A stretch of DNA of 64,000 nt from Cladobotryum mycophilum (taxonomy: Eukaryota; Ascomycota; Sordariomycetes; Hypocreales; Hypocreaceae). Within the stretch, counting starts at the first letter, position 1. Each line of letters opens with the position of its first letter. Position numbers and translations under genes: made by a program. The notes under the pieces were generated by a model. The model did not search any database. It was not told the DNA's origin and worked only from the letters and a program-made list of their open reading frames with translations. Positions 36,292 to 47,928 of this stretch are shown piece by piece. The stretch covers positions 558,001 to 622,000 of the forward strand of contig JAVFKD010000016.1 in NCBI GenBank assembly GCA_036429605.1, in the 5' to 3' direction.

Positions 36292-38768
36292 ATGACGGTA
36301 TGAAACATTGCATTGATCTCATCCCCCCCTGCAAACTGTGTCCGTCATTGACTAAACATGTTTCTCTTTAGAGTATCTTGCGACGCGCCGGGTCAGGCTC
36401 CGGCCCCGGACTTTTGCACCGGCCTGCGCTCAGCGTCTCTGCTGGCAGGAGGTTTTCAACAGTAAAGTCTCTGCCGCCGACGTATGAGAAGCTGCTCACC
36501 AAGTACACGGATGTGAGGCGTGTGCTAGGCAAGCAGAGGCTCACACTGGCGGAGAAGATTCTCTACAGTCATCTCGACAATGTGGAGGAGTCGCTGCTGA
36601 GCAACACGGACAATGGGCGCAGCATCCGCGGCAAGGCGAATCTGCGGCTCAAGCCCGATAGGGTGAACATGCAGGATGCATCGGCGCAGATGGCCCTCTT
36701 GCAGTTCATGTCGTGCAATCTGGCGAGGCCGGCCATCCCCGCGAGTATTCACTGCGACCACCTGATTGTCGGCTCCAAGGGCGCGGGCGATGATCTGCGG
36801 GCCGGCATTCAGGCCAACAAGGAGGTGTTTGACTTTCTCGAGTCTGCGGCCCGCAAGTACGGCATGGATTTCTGGCCGCCCGGGGCGGGCATCATCCACC
36901 AGACCGTGTTAGAGAACTATGCGCTGCCGGGCTTGATGATGCTGGGCACGGATAGTCATAGTCCGAACGCGGGTGGTCTCTGTACGTTGACGATTGGCGT
37001 GGGAGGTGCGGATGCTGTGGAGGCCCTCGTCGGAGCGCCCTGGGAACTGAAGGCTCCCAAGGTCCTGGGCGTTCAACTTATCGGCAAGCTGAATGATTGG
37101 GTTGCCCCCAAGGACGTTATCCTCAAGCTGGCGGGTGAACTTACCGTCCGAGGCGGCACTGGTTCCATTGTTGAATACTTTGGTCCAGGGGTTGATACCC
37201 TGAGCGCAACTGGTATGGCTACCATCTGCAACATGGGTGCAGAAGTCGGTGCCACCACCTCCATTTTCCCTTATACGGAAGCGTCAGCTCGATACCTCAA
37301 GGCCACTCGAAGAGGGCAAGCTGTTGAGAATATCGAAGCTCTCCAAAGCTTCCCGGGAGGCAGCACCTCTGAGGATGCCCACTTCCGTTTCAAGGCCGAC
37401 GAAGGCGCCGAGTACGACCAGCTCATCACTATTAACCTTTCCGAGCTGGAGCCACATATCAACGGCCCCTTCACCCCCGACTTGGCCACCCCTCTTTCCA
37501 AATTCAAGGACGTCGTCAAGGAGCAAGACTGGCCGGAGAAGCTCTCTGCTGGGCTCATCGGCAGTTGCACAAACAGTTCCTACGAAGACATGACGCGAGT
37601 CGAGAGTCTGCTCAAGGAAGCCGCTGGCGCTGGCCTCAAACCAGCTGCCGACTTCTACATCACGCCCGGCAGTGAGCAGATCCGTGCGACTCTTGAGCGC
37701 GACGGCACGCTGGAGACGTTTGAAGCAGCCGGGGGCGTGCTTCTTTCCAATGCCTGCGGTCCTTGCATTGGACAGTGGCAGCGTCAAGACGGCGTTACAA
37801 AGGGCACTTCCAACGCCATCCTCACATCTTATAACCGAAACTTTCGCGGAAGAAATGACGGCAACCCTGACACCATGAACTTCCTCGCCTCGCCCGAAAT
37901 CGTCACCGCCATGGCCTTTGCCGGCTCGACGACGTTCAACCCCATGACGGACTCTCTAAAGACACCAGACGGCAAGGACTTCAAGTTCTCCCCGCCCCAC
38001 GGCCTCGAGGGCCCCCAGACACCATTCGAATCCGGTGTTGCGTCCCTCGGCGTCCTCTCCCAGGAACCCGATCCGACCACCCAAGTCGCCATCTCCCCAA
38101 CCTCGGAACGACTCGCCTTCCTGGAACCTTTCCCCGCCTTTCCCGACACTGACCTCTCCAACCTCCGCGTCCTGGTCAAAGTCACGGGCAAGTGCACGAC
38201 CGACACCATCTCCGCCGCGGGTCCCTGGCTGAAGTACAAGGGCCACCTCCCCAACATCTCGACCAACACCCTCAACACGGCTATCAACGCTGAGACAAAC
38301 GAGGTCAACGCCGCCTACGACCTCGACGGCTCCAAGCACACCATCCCCGAGCTCGGCCAGCTGTGGAAGGATAGGGGGCAGGAATGGCTCGTCGTCGCGG
38401 AGCACAACTACGGCGAGGGCTCCGCGCGAGAGCACGCCGCCCTCCAGCCCCGCTACCTGGGCGCGCGCGTCGTCCTCACCAAGTCCTTTGCCCGCATCCA
38501 CGAGACCAACCTCAAGAAGCAGGGCGTCGTGCCCCTGACCTTTGCCAACGAGGCCGACTACGACCACATCTCCGCGGGCGACCAGGTCAGCACCGTGGGG
38601 CTGCTCGACATGCTCAGGAACGAGGGCCAAGGGGAGGTGCACCTGCGAGTGAAGAAGAAGAGCAGCGGCGAGGAGGTTCTGATCCCGACGAGGCACGCGG
38701 TGAGCAAGGATCAGGCTGGGTTTATCCTAGCGGGCAGTGCGTTGAACTTGCTGTCCAAGGGGATCTAA
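36292..38768 (+). CDS. ACO2: Mitochondrial aconitase paralogue (Aco2-type, probable homocitrate dehydratase)
   Basis: 4Fe-4S hydro-lyase. Exon 1 is only six bases (ATGACG, 36292-36297), followed by a 74-bp intron (GTATGA...TGACTAAAC...TTTAG) and exon 2 at 36372-38768; 800 aa. The N-terminus MTSILRRAGSGSGPGLLHRP continues to GRRFSTVKSL, a typical mitochondrial presequence. Aconitase motifs: MLGTDSHSPNAGGL, GSCTNSSYEDM (first cluster Cys), ACGPCIGQWQRQDG (other two Cys), NYGEGSAREHAALQPRYLG and RIHETNLKKQGVVPLTF. The sequence departs from the main Krebs-cycle aconitase in the N-terminal region (YTDVRRVLGKQRLTLAEKIL) and resembles the second fungal aconitase, which dehydrates homocitrate in lysine synthesis. 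That assignment is from memory of the family, so the substrate is inferred. Confidence 0.92.
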
Positions 38769-40062
38769 GATATACTGGGGGAAAATATTTTACTGGTGAA
38801 AAGATATAACATGTAGACGATGAAATATTACTGGGAGATGAAGGATTATCGAGGAGATGAAGGAGTGCTACTTGGGAGATGTTGGCAGGGGATAGGATGT
38901 TTTTTCTTCTTTTTTCTTTTCTTTTCTTTTCTTTTCTTTTCTTTTTTTCTTTTTCTTTACTTTTGGGCGTTCAAAATCAGTCAAATGGTTTGATGGTTGA
39001 ATGATATGACGGTGGTGATGTATAGCGCCTAGGAAAAAGCAAAACTTTTGGAAATGGGAACACTCAAAATAGGAGTGAGTTGCTTTTGTTGAGATGCAAA
39101 AAAAGGAAAAGAAAATCATGATTCACTGTGCTTTTTCATAAAGATCGGACGGAGTGCCATCTCCTAGGTGCAACATAGGGATCCTTACAACGTATCCGGA
39201 ATCCTTACAAACGTATTATTATTTTTTCTTACCACCGTTCATCTCCTAAAAAGAAAAGGCAACTTCCTAGGTAGTCACAATTACATTCTCACCAAAGCGA
39301 ATCTCCAGACTTCTAGATGCTGCTCCTCCTAGAGAACGCCAAAAAAAATCCCCCCATACGAACCCTAACCCACAACTGACCCACTTTTAGTGATGCAAAC
39401 GCAACTTACCAAGTTGCCCCCATCTCCCCATCTGTAAATAGCTTAACACCCACACCACGCACCGTTTCCTATGTCCGGCGAACGCTGCAAACAGGCAAGT
39501 CTGGCTCTAGCTGACCAAATACTTGGATAGTCTTGAATAGGTCGTCAATACTCCTACTCCTATCACGCTTAACTTATTGTAAACTTCCTATTTAATCATT
39601 CCGTTAAAACCACGACGACGTCAATTTATCTAGAAAGCTCTAGCAATTTTTTTTTCTTCTTTTTCTTTGAAAATCCATTCCTCTTCAATGCCAAAAAGTT
39701 CCATCTGCACCTAGAAAAATGATCAACCCTCCCCCCCCAACCTTTTCAATCCGAGAGATAGGAACGCTTGGATAAATTCACGACGCCGTATCCATGCTTG
39801 GAGATATTATCCTCTTTTCCTCGTTGGAACGCCCTCCTCCACCCCCTTCGAATCGTGCAAGTCCAAGCCAAACAAATAAACAAACAAATAGACAAATTCC
39901 AACGCCTCCAATCCTGTTTTCATTTTCGGTCAAGAGGTATCATCGCGAAATGCCACAGCTTCCAAACCAAGGAAGTCTATGCTCTAAAAAGCTTTCTTTT
40001 TTCCCCCATCTAGGGTCGTATTCGCAATCATTTAATCATTCAACAATTTCATGCATTAGGTT
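38769..40062. other. Convergent intergenic region, no gene seen
   Basis: Between aconitase (+) and the unknown protein (-). Contains a (TTTTC)n tract and AT-rich 3'-UTR-like sequence. Short frames lack support. Confidence 0.4.
38909..38962. repeat. (TTTTC)n tract
   Basis: About nine imperfect TTTTC units in the 3' flank of the aconitase gene. Confidence 0.8.
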
Positions 40063-42092
40063 TCAGGTAGCTTCGCGTCGTCGTTTCTTCGAGCCATTCT
40101 CAACGTCCTTCATCACATTTTGGAACTGATCCATCACCTGCTGTTGGATGCTTTGCATTGCGCGTTGACGGCGAAGACTGTTGGTTTTTGTTTCTCGATG
40201 CCACACACAGGCCTTTGCCCAAGCCGGATTCTGCAATACGTCTTCGGGCAATTGGTCTTCAGGAACATCCCCAAAGTCTATAGGCCGGACATATGTCCAA
40301 GGTTGTGGATCTCGGCGCAGTGCCCGTTGTCCCTTGGCTGACGCTATTTTTCTCTCCTTCTCCATCTCTTTCACTCTCAGCCATCGCTCACGTTCCGCAA
40401 CTCTGCCGAACCAGTATTTCCTTCCGGGACGGGCTTGGATTTCCAGTGCCTTTTCCTTGTGCCACTCATCAGATCGATTATGCGGTCTGTGAATTACCGG
40501 GTTGATCGGCAGATACATTCTTTCGTCTTCGTAGGTAACTGCTGAAGAACTGTGCCGTCTGTGCTGCCTATTCGCCAGAACGGTGATACCCGGCGGTGGC
40601 TCCAAGCTAGATTGGCGATATATCATGGTATCAAATGCCACAGAATCAAACTTGAGTATCAAGGCTTTTCTACGTTCCTCGACCGAAAGTCGGGATGGCA
40701 ATTTGACCTTTTGTACTATAGATATATCCGTCCTAGGCGTGGACGGCGCCATGCTATGACTCGTTGAGCGGGTTGGGACGGATTGTTTGCTACTTGAGCG
40801 CTTCGGTGCTAGAGTGGGCCGCTGTTGACGAGGACTTTGAGGGAGAATGAAAAATTCCGGTGTGTAGAGCGCAGCAGAGACTTCGTTGTTGGTTTCTGTG
40901 TGATTTTCAGACGACTGCCGCGTAGGAGATCCTCTTGAATCCGTCGCCAGTGTTCCTGAGGATTGCCTCGAGCCTCGTACATATGGCTCAGATATGTGCC
41001 GTATTCGAACATCGTCGGTAAGATCCGTCGAAATAGTAGCTGGAGGCTCTAGAGGATGCGAGACTGGTTTTGTCACTCCTCGCAGGTCACCTTCGCCGGA
41101 GATAGATGATGGCATCAAATCCTGAGATTTGGTTGAATTCTCCAATGTCCTATTCGAGAAGCTTGACTGGTTCTTATTCATGTTCTCTTGGGAGTGCTGT
41201 GTGTGACTTGAAGCCTCCAGGTATGCACGCTTCCCTGTCTTCCTAGGACTATACAGAGAAGATTCTAAATCCTCAAAAGATCCTCGACCATTTAGCCTCT
41301 TGCTCGGTATTTCCACTATAATACCGCAGTGACCCTGGGAATGGGATTTTTCGATTCGCTGGGAGGGCCTCGATGTATTAACGTCGGTAATAACGGAATG
41401 AAATGGTTTCTCAGGTGGAATAAAAATTCCTTTGTTCACTAAATTCAAATCTGGTGGCGGCACTAAAGGTAGACCATCCGTTATGCGAGGTAGAGTTTGG
41501 TGACTCTGGACAACCGTCCTTGCCGAATTATAACCTTGTGATACGCGATGTTCTGCTGTAATTGAAACAGTAGAAGCAGATGCTGCCACCGAGTTCTGTA
41601 TTGGAGGGGAGAAACATTCAAACTCATGCTGATGATAGGCTGTTTCTCTGATCTCACTTGTAGACTATCTTGGCGATCATTCTGGGGAATCGAAGCATTC
41701 AGGACTGATGACTCTCTAACTGGTTGCCTTGAAGGTTGTGGTAATGCTTGGCTTGTCATGGAAGCCACAGGTGGGTCGGCTTTATTCAGAAGCTTTTCTA
41801 TCGTCTGCCTGTTGCTACCTATGACACTGGCATGACTTAGAGAAGTTGCGTTTGAGTCTGTAGATGCATGAGGTTTCTCTAGCCTGAATGAACTGGTTCC
41901 TCGGACTTTGAGACGGCGGGTTCTTTTGGCCGTATGAATCGGGCCCGAGCTTGGAGGCACTGACCCGTCTTGGAATGTTGCATTGCCAAGGTTTCGATGT
42001 TTGATGCAAGATTCTGCCGCAACAACAGGCTCCTGACATTCCCAGACGTTACATGTGCCCCCGACCTTGGGCTGCGCATTTTGACTCGTCAT
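40063..42092 (-). CDS. Uncharacterised protein with N-terminal Cys/His cluster and basic C-terminus
   Basis: Exons (minus) are 42092-41658 and 41595-40063; the intron is 62 bp (GTGAGA...AATACAG), phase 0. The product is 655 aa. The true ATG is 42092 (MTSQNAQPKVGG). Residues 14-32 form a C-x4-C-x9-C-x2-H cluster (CNVWECQEPV...ESCIKH), a possible zinc site. The next ~400 residues are Ser/Thr/Pro/Gln-rich and probably disordered. The C-terminal ~130 residues look conserved in style: DEWHKEKALEIQARPGRKYW, ERERWLRVKEMEKERKIASA, then VRPIDFGDVPEDQLPEDVLQ and a basic helix ending GSKKRRREAT, a likely nuclear signal. I do not recognise the family. A nuclear role is suggested only by composition and the basic end. 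Confidence 0.8.
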
Positions 42093-44298
42093 GTCCAATG
42101 GCTTGATGAGGCTGATCCCGCAGGTAGATGATAATTTCTAATTGTCATTGCACTTTGAAGTTGAAGCGGGAGAGTCGGAAGCGGTAGAATTATTTTCCCT
42201 ATGCACAAGACAAGAAAGATGGACAATTTGCAGCGGAACGACCGAGTTCCTATATAATGCATCTGAATGACCGGTCCAAAGCGTGTGCCGTGGCAGAAGT
42301 GATTTAGCCTGTAGGTAGCTGATTGCAATGGTGCATTTAAGATTCCGAAGCAAATGGTCCTAGGCAGATTCCAAGTTAGTGAGACACGAAAAAAACGCCA
42401 ACAGGCAAAAAAGAGAGTAAACAGCTTCAACAAATAGTTTCAACGTCAGATCTTTTCAGTTTACTACTTTGGTCGTCAAGCTGGGAACATCAACGGTTAC
42501 AAAATCAAAATGTTCTCCTCGGAGCAGGCCACCATGGAGGCAGCCTGTTGTACGTCACGGCCTTTGGTCTTGATCTGTGGGGTGTGCTGAGAAAAAGACT
42601 CCGGAATGTGATGCTGAAGTGAATTGCTTGCACCTCTCTCAGATTATATCGAGAAGGCAATGATTGGTCTTCTGATAGGTGGTAGGTTCTGAGTGAGATG
42701 GCATCTAGACAAATTCATGTCTGTTGATGTTGCAAGGTGAGGACAACCATGAGATAGTGTAACCAGAAGGTTCCGTTAAGTCAGACCTTTTACCAATGGG
42801 CATCATTTGAAACAACGAGAACGGGAGGGAGAAGAAGCTGTTTGAAGTGGAGAAATCGACGTACCAAAGATTAGTGAAGAGTGGTTCTATTAAGCTGGTT
42901 CGATGGGAAATTCAGATCCTCTGCCAACCGTTTGCCAGTCCTGCTAGCTCGCGTCTTGTAGAGAAAGAGAGAGAGGGAGAGGAGAGAGAGAGAGTATGGA
43001 GTACGGTATGTCGTTATGTAGCTTGGTGGTCTGTGGACGACATGAGACGAATAAAGTGAGGAGCCGGGCTGCCGTGTATCAGTGCGTCGCCAACAGGGCT
43101 CGAAAGGAAAATTCGAATGAGAAGGATGAAGGGTGGTTGATGAGTAATAGAGAGCCTCAATCTCCGGAATCCGCCAGAGTGAGCTGTCTGCAGCCCACCC
43201 CGATGCTCGAAACGAATCCTCCCGCAAAGGTCAGAGGAAGAAGAAGAAGAAGACGACGAAGGTGAAGATGCAATGGAGAAGGAATCAAGGTTGGTGGCCG
43301 GTTGCGAAGGGCAGCAGATGTTGGTCGGAGGTGGTAGGCAGATGGCAAGTGTGGCCCGAGCGTCGGTGACGCCTGCCAACCTTTTTTTCTGGCCGCCTTG
43401 TTGGACGTCGGGAACGCGCTTCATCCAAATGTCAATGCTAAGTGCTAAATAAAAAGGTGGACGAAGCTCCGAGTCCTCTGTGCTGTGTTTGTGTCGAAAC
43501 TAGGTGGTACAAAGTAGGTAGGCGCTTAGGAAGATTACATAATTCTTAAGGCAGCAACACAAGCCAACCAGGAAGGAGGAGTAAGAGGAGGAGGCAGAGA
43601 ATGGAAGCTGCAAGGGATGTCCTTGTGGCGCTCATGCAGAAATTAGAAGTGACAGTGCCCAGTTCCCAGTGTCAGGCACCACCAGAGTTTATTTGACAGT
43701 AAGACATGGCATCAGTTACCGGTCGCCTCGCCGTGTTTTAATCCCCATGAGAACTGGAGACATCCATCCATTAGTATTTGCCATCACTTGCATAAGTTAG
43801 ATAGGTAGATACCTAGTTATGCTCGAGCATGTACCTAAAGGATAAGGAATGGTGGTATTTAATACCAAAATGGACGGGAGCTTCAAATGAACACCCCCCA
43901 CTGGAGCTATCAGGTTCAGAAGCCGCACATCCATCCATCCAATCTTACTTATACAGGATCCGGCCTCTGCCTACAGTGGACTAGGCCATCTCTTAGCGTC
44001 CCTCCAGTGCTCCCCAGTGCTCTTCAATGCTCCGCATCATCCCTTGCTCAGGTACCTGCTGTATTTGACACCCACACGTGCTAGCGCGGGGCAGCTGTCC
44101 ACCATCTTGACGACGACGACGTGTTCGTTAAGATCCATAGCAATAATTATCGTCATTACTGTACCGGGCACTAAACATTTACTGTTGCGACAACCCACAT
44201 TATATGCTTTGTGCAATTGCGACGCGGGCCATCATTCGTCTACCCAATAATAGCCTTTCGCTGCTGCTGCTGCTGCTTCTTGGATCCAGTCTTCCGAT
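42093..44298. promoter_or_regulatory. 2.2 kb divergent intergenic region, no gene seen
   Basis: Lies between the unknown protein (-) and the SCY1-like gene (+). GA-rich tracts occur near 42.96-43.0 kb and 43.22-43.26 kb. TACCTA/TAGGTA steps cluster at about 43.5-43.86 kb. The CTG repeat at 44266-44279 lies just upstream of the SCY1-like start. Confidence 0.4.
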
Positions 44299-46935
44299 AT
44301 GGAGTTCTTAAAGTCTGCAGTGGCTTCGGCCATGTCCCAAGGGCCCCCTTTTCCGTATACCTTCGGAGACAAAGTCGATGTCGATGAATCTATCTGGACT
44401 CTGTATAATGGCACAAGAAGAGTGAGCCGTCGAGATCAAGTCCAAGCCACTGTTGCCATCTCTAACCAGTTAGCGATAGGAAGACGGTTCAAACTGCAGC
44501 ATATTCGCCTTCGACATCACGACGAAAAAATCCCACCTCCCACTCGCCAAGAATGCGCTCAAGAAATTACGAACCATGCGACACCCGGGCGTTATCAAGG
44601 TGCTGGACACTGTCGAGGTACACAATGCGACCAATATCAATGCGAAGCGAAGCTGATTATTGGGGTAGACGGACACCTACATATACATTGCGACCGAACG
44701 AGTCTTCCCCCTGCGGTGGCACGTACGAAGGAAAAGCTTGAGCCCGGAAACGATTAAATGGGGGTTGTTTAGCGTGGCAGTATGAATAAGCCAACAGACT
44801 AAAAGCTTTCGTCTTGATCAATCATTGACTAGATGGCAGCAAACATTAAAATTCGTCAACGGCGATGCATCTTCGATACATGGCAGTCTCAGAGTTGGAT
44901 CGATATACACCTCTGAAAGTGGCGAGTGGAAATTAGGAGGATTCGAAGTTTTAAGCAGTGTCAAGGACGATGAGTCTGCTATTTATGCAAGTTTCCTTCA
45001 AATCTTGAGTCAACTATTAGCTGACAGCTGCATAGACATATGGCAGCCTAGTCCCAGATTCTGCACGATATGCGCCCCCAGAGGTTGCACGAGGGAGCTG
45101 GGAAGTTATCAAGAAAAACCCAATCGCTGCGGTTGATTCCTTCAACTTTGGAACTCTCATCTATGAAGTTTTCAATGGCGACTTCCATGGTTCTGACCAG
45201 GTTGGTCAGACCAAGGACATCCCCCAGTATGCAGTCGAGCTACAAGCGCCTTTGCAATGCCAGCCCTAAAGCGCGTATCAGCATAGCCAATTTTATTGAT
45301 CAGGGAAACCGGACCGGCTCTTTCTTTGACAGTCCCCTTATCAAATTGACAGAGGGAATAGATAATCTCGGTGTTAAGAGTGGCGATGAGCGAGATGAGT
45401 TTCTGAGGTAAGTTTCTATCAAGGTTGGGATGATGTTCTTTCTGCTAACATTTGGGAAGTGACCTGGAGCAAGTTACCGAGGACTTTCCAGAGGAATTCT
45501 TCAAATTAAAGGTTCTCCCTGAATTAATGAAATCGGTCGAGTTTAGTGGGGGCGGTCCAAAAGCTCTTAGTGTGGTTCTCAAAATTGCTGCTAAGCTATC
45601 GGCCGAGGACTTTGATGTCAGAATCACCCCCTTTGTCGTCCGTGTCTTTGCCAATCCCGATCGAGCAATTCGTGTTTGCTTGCTGGATAGCCTTCCACTA
45701 ATGATAGACCGACTGTCTCAAAAGATTGTCAACGACAAAATCTTCCCGCAAATCGTAAGACATACATACCCCTTTACTATTGCAGTTTTTCACGACTAAC
45801 AATCTGAAAGGTCACAGGGTTTACCGATGTGGCCCCAGTCTTGCGAGAGCAGACCCTGAAATCGGTGCTGGTTATCATTTCAAAACTCTCAGATCGCACA
45901 ATTAATGGCGAGCTGCTAAAGCAATTGGCCAAGACGGCCAATGACGAGCAGCCTGGGATTCGTACAAACACGACTATTTGTCTCGGCAAGATCGCCAAGA
46001 ATCTTGGAACGGGGTCCAGGTCCAAGGTGTTAATAGCAGCATTTACTCGTTCCCTAAGGGATCCCTTTGTCCATGCAAGGAATGCTGCATTGATGGCCTT
46101 GGCAGCCACCGCCGAATACTTTACAGACGAGGAGAGCGCAAACCGCATCTTGCCAGTCGTGTGTCCAGCGCTCATTGACCAAGAGAAACTTGTGCGCGAG
46201 CAGGCTAATCGAACAATGGATGTCTTCCTTCAAAGGATCCGTAAAGCTGCCGCCGATATGCCGGATAGTGTTCTCCCTCCGCAGGCTGCTGATGGTCAAA
46301 CAGCTCAGATGAGCACACCACAACCAACTGCCGCAGGGGCTTCGGCAGGCTGGACTGGATGGGCAATCTCATCATTTACAAATAAACTGACTACTGTAGC
46401 GGGCGACATGCAAACTGCAAACAGCCCAGCTGCGACGCCGTCCGGAGCTAGCCCATCCCCAGCTTCTGAGACAAGAAAGCTGCCCACCACGTCTGCATCA
46501 TCACTGCACCGACAGGCTGTCAAATCACCACCGCCAGCAACCTCTGGCCTGTCATCCCCTAGTGCCAGCGCAGTTGCCGAAGCCTTTTTCCCAGATGACA
46601 ATGCTGATGACGGCGGTGATGCTTGGGGCGACATGGGGGACGACGACGCTTTTGCATCTCCCTCAGAATCTACAAGCAAAGCCCCCGCTTCTGCATCTGC
46701 TACGCCATTTGGCGACGAGGAGCCTGATTTTGCTGGTTGGCTAGCAGCACAATCTCAGAAGAAGACCAGCAAACCATTGCCTAAAGGGATGTCAAAAACT
46801 ACAACCACAACAGCTGCCAAGAAGCCTGTGGCAAAGACTACGGCAAAACCGGTGGCGAAGAAACCCATTGTTGCGAAGAAGATAGATATGAAGCCCAAAG
46901 AAGACGACGATGATGGTTGGGGAGATGGGTGGTAA
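44299..46935 (+). CDS. SCY1-like pseudokinase (SCYL1/Cex1 family), one apparent frameshift and a GC-AG intron
   Basis: Catalytically inactive kinase-like protein with HEAT repeats, implicated in COPI traffic and tRNA export. Exons are 44299-44421, 44480-44617, 44669-44779, 44840-44986, 45036-45407, 45460-45754 and 45811-46935; introns are 49-60 bp. About 769 aa. It starts MEFLKSAVASAMSQGPPFPY. The kinase-like part has LAKNALKKLRTMRHPGVIKV and IHGSLRVGSIYTSESGEWKL, where the HRD and DFG catalytic motifs are absent, as expected. HEAT-repeat segments include IRTNTTICLGKIAKNLG and DPFVHARNAALMAL. The C-terminus is Ser/Pro-rich, then Lys/Ala-rich, ending DDDDGWGDGW. The fourth intron begins GCAAGT. 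At a C5 run (45221-45225) the frame shifts: GQTKDIP before, PSMQSSYKRLCN after. Confidence 0.9.
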
Positions 46936-47382
46936 TACTTGTGCGTAGCTCTTTGTTCTTGATCTTGCACGATTGGACGGTTCACTTTACGTAGACGGCG
47001 CTGGGTGTTGGTATACGGGTGGCATTTCTTGAAAATTTCAGGGGCTACTTTGGCTGTCCTTCAATTTTAGATTCATTCACGATGTTTTGCTGTTGGAATT
47101 TGCATTATTTTGGCGAAGTTGTGATATCCTTGTCCACTCGTAGAACTGGATCATGACAGACAATCTACATTCTCGAGGATCTATTTCACTTTATTTCAGG
47201 GAATCAAGTTGGTCTTGTCGACATTGTCTAGTCGACGTATTTTTATTTTTGTTTGAGCTACTCTAATAAGTGCTCTTTTGACCCTATGCCATGCAAAACA
47301 ACGGTCGACGTTTATGTCAACCCGTCTTCCCTACACCAGCAATAGGCATCGCGATTATCGAGTCGGCGGTATAGCAAAGCGC
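46936..47382. other. Convergent 3' flanks of the SCY1-like and uS10 genes
   Basis: AT-rich, no gene seen. T-rich stretches near 47.24-47.26 kb. Confidence 0.4.
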
Positions 47383-47928
47383 TTAAGCAGCAATGGTGAC
47401 CTCAACCTCAACACCGGCATCGACTAGAATCCGTTAGAATGATAAGACAAACCCAGACATCAGGGGGTTTCTTACTGTTGACGATGATGGACTTGACGAC
47501 CTCAGTAGGAGCGTGGAGGCTGGATGTGGAATTAGCAAATATGCCTATAAAACCCCCCAAAAGGGGGCAGTGGAATGGAATGCACATACTCGATCAAACG
47601 CTTGTGAATGCGGAGCTCAAAGGTATCCCAGGTCTTGGAACCCTCACCGCAAGGGGTCTTACGGGTGGTGATCTTGAGGTTCTTGGTGGGCAGACGGACG
47701 GGGCCCTTGGCGCTGATGTTCTTGGACTGAGAGCGCTCGATGAGCTCACGGCAGACCTTCTCGAGGGCCTGGACCTTTCGGCTGGTGAGGGTGATTCGGA
47801 TACGGTGAGCCTTCTGTAACAAGGCTGTCAGTGATGTGATATTTTCGCAACGACGTCAATCGAGGGGATCAAGTTTCCAAACGTACGGGCTGCTCGCCGA
47901 GATCCTTGTCAGTCTTCTGGTGGGACAT
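47383..47928 (-). CDS. RPS20: 40S ribosomal protein S20 (uS10)
   Basis: Small-subunit ribosomal protein. Exons (minus) are 47928-47887, 47813-47590, 47519-47476 and 47423-47383; introns are 73, 70 and 52 bp, all with good GT/AG signals. The product is 116 aa, the usual length. It starts MSHQKTDKDLGEQP, continues KAHRIRITLTSRKVQALEKV and NISAKGPVRLPTKNLKITTR, and ends VEVEVTIAA. uS10 in eukaryotes sits in the 40S head. The first intron comes early (after codon 14), as is common in fungal ribosomal protein genes. Confidence 0.97.

Noticed and set aside
37956..38696. 246-codon open frame on the minus strand
   Set aside because: Antisense shadow of the GC-rich aconitase coding sequence.
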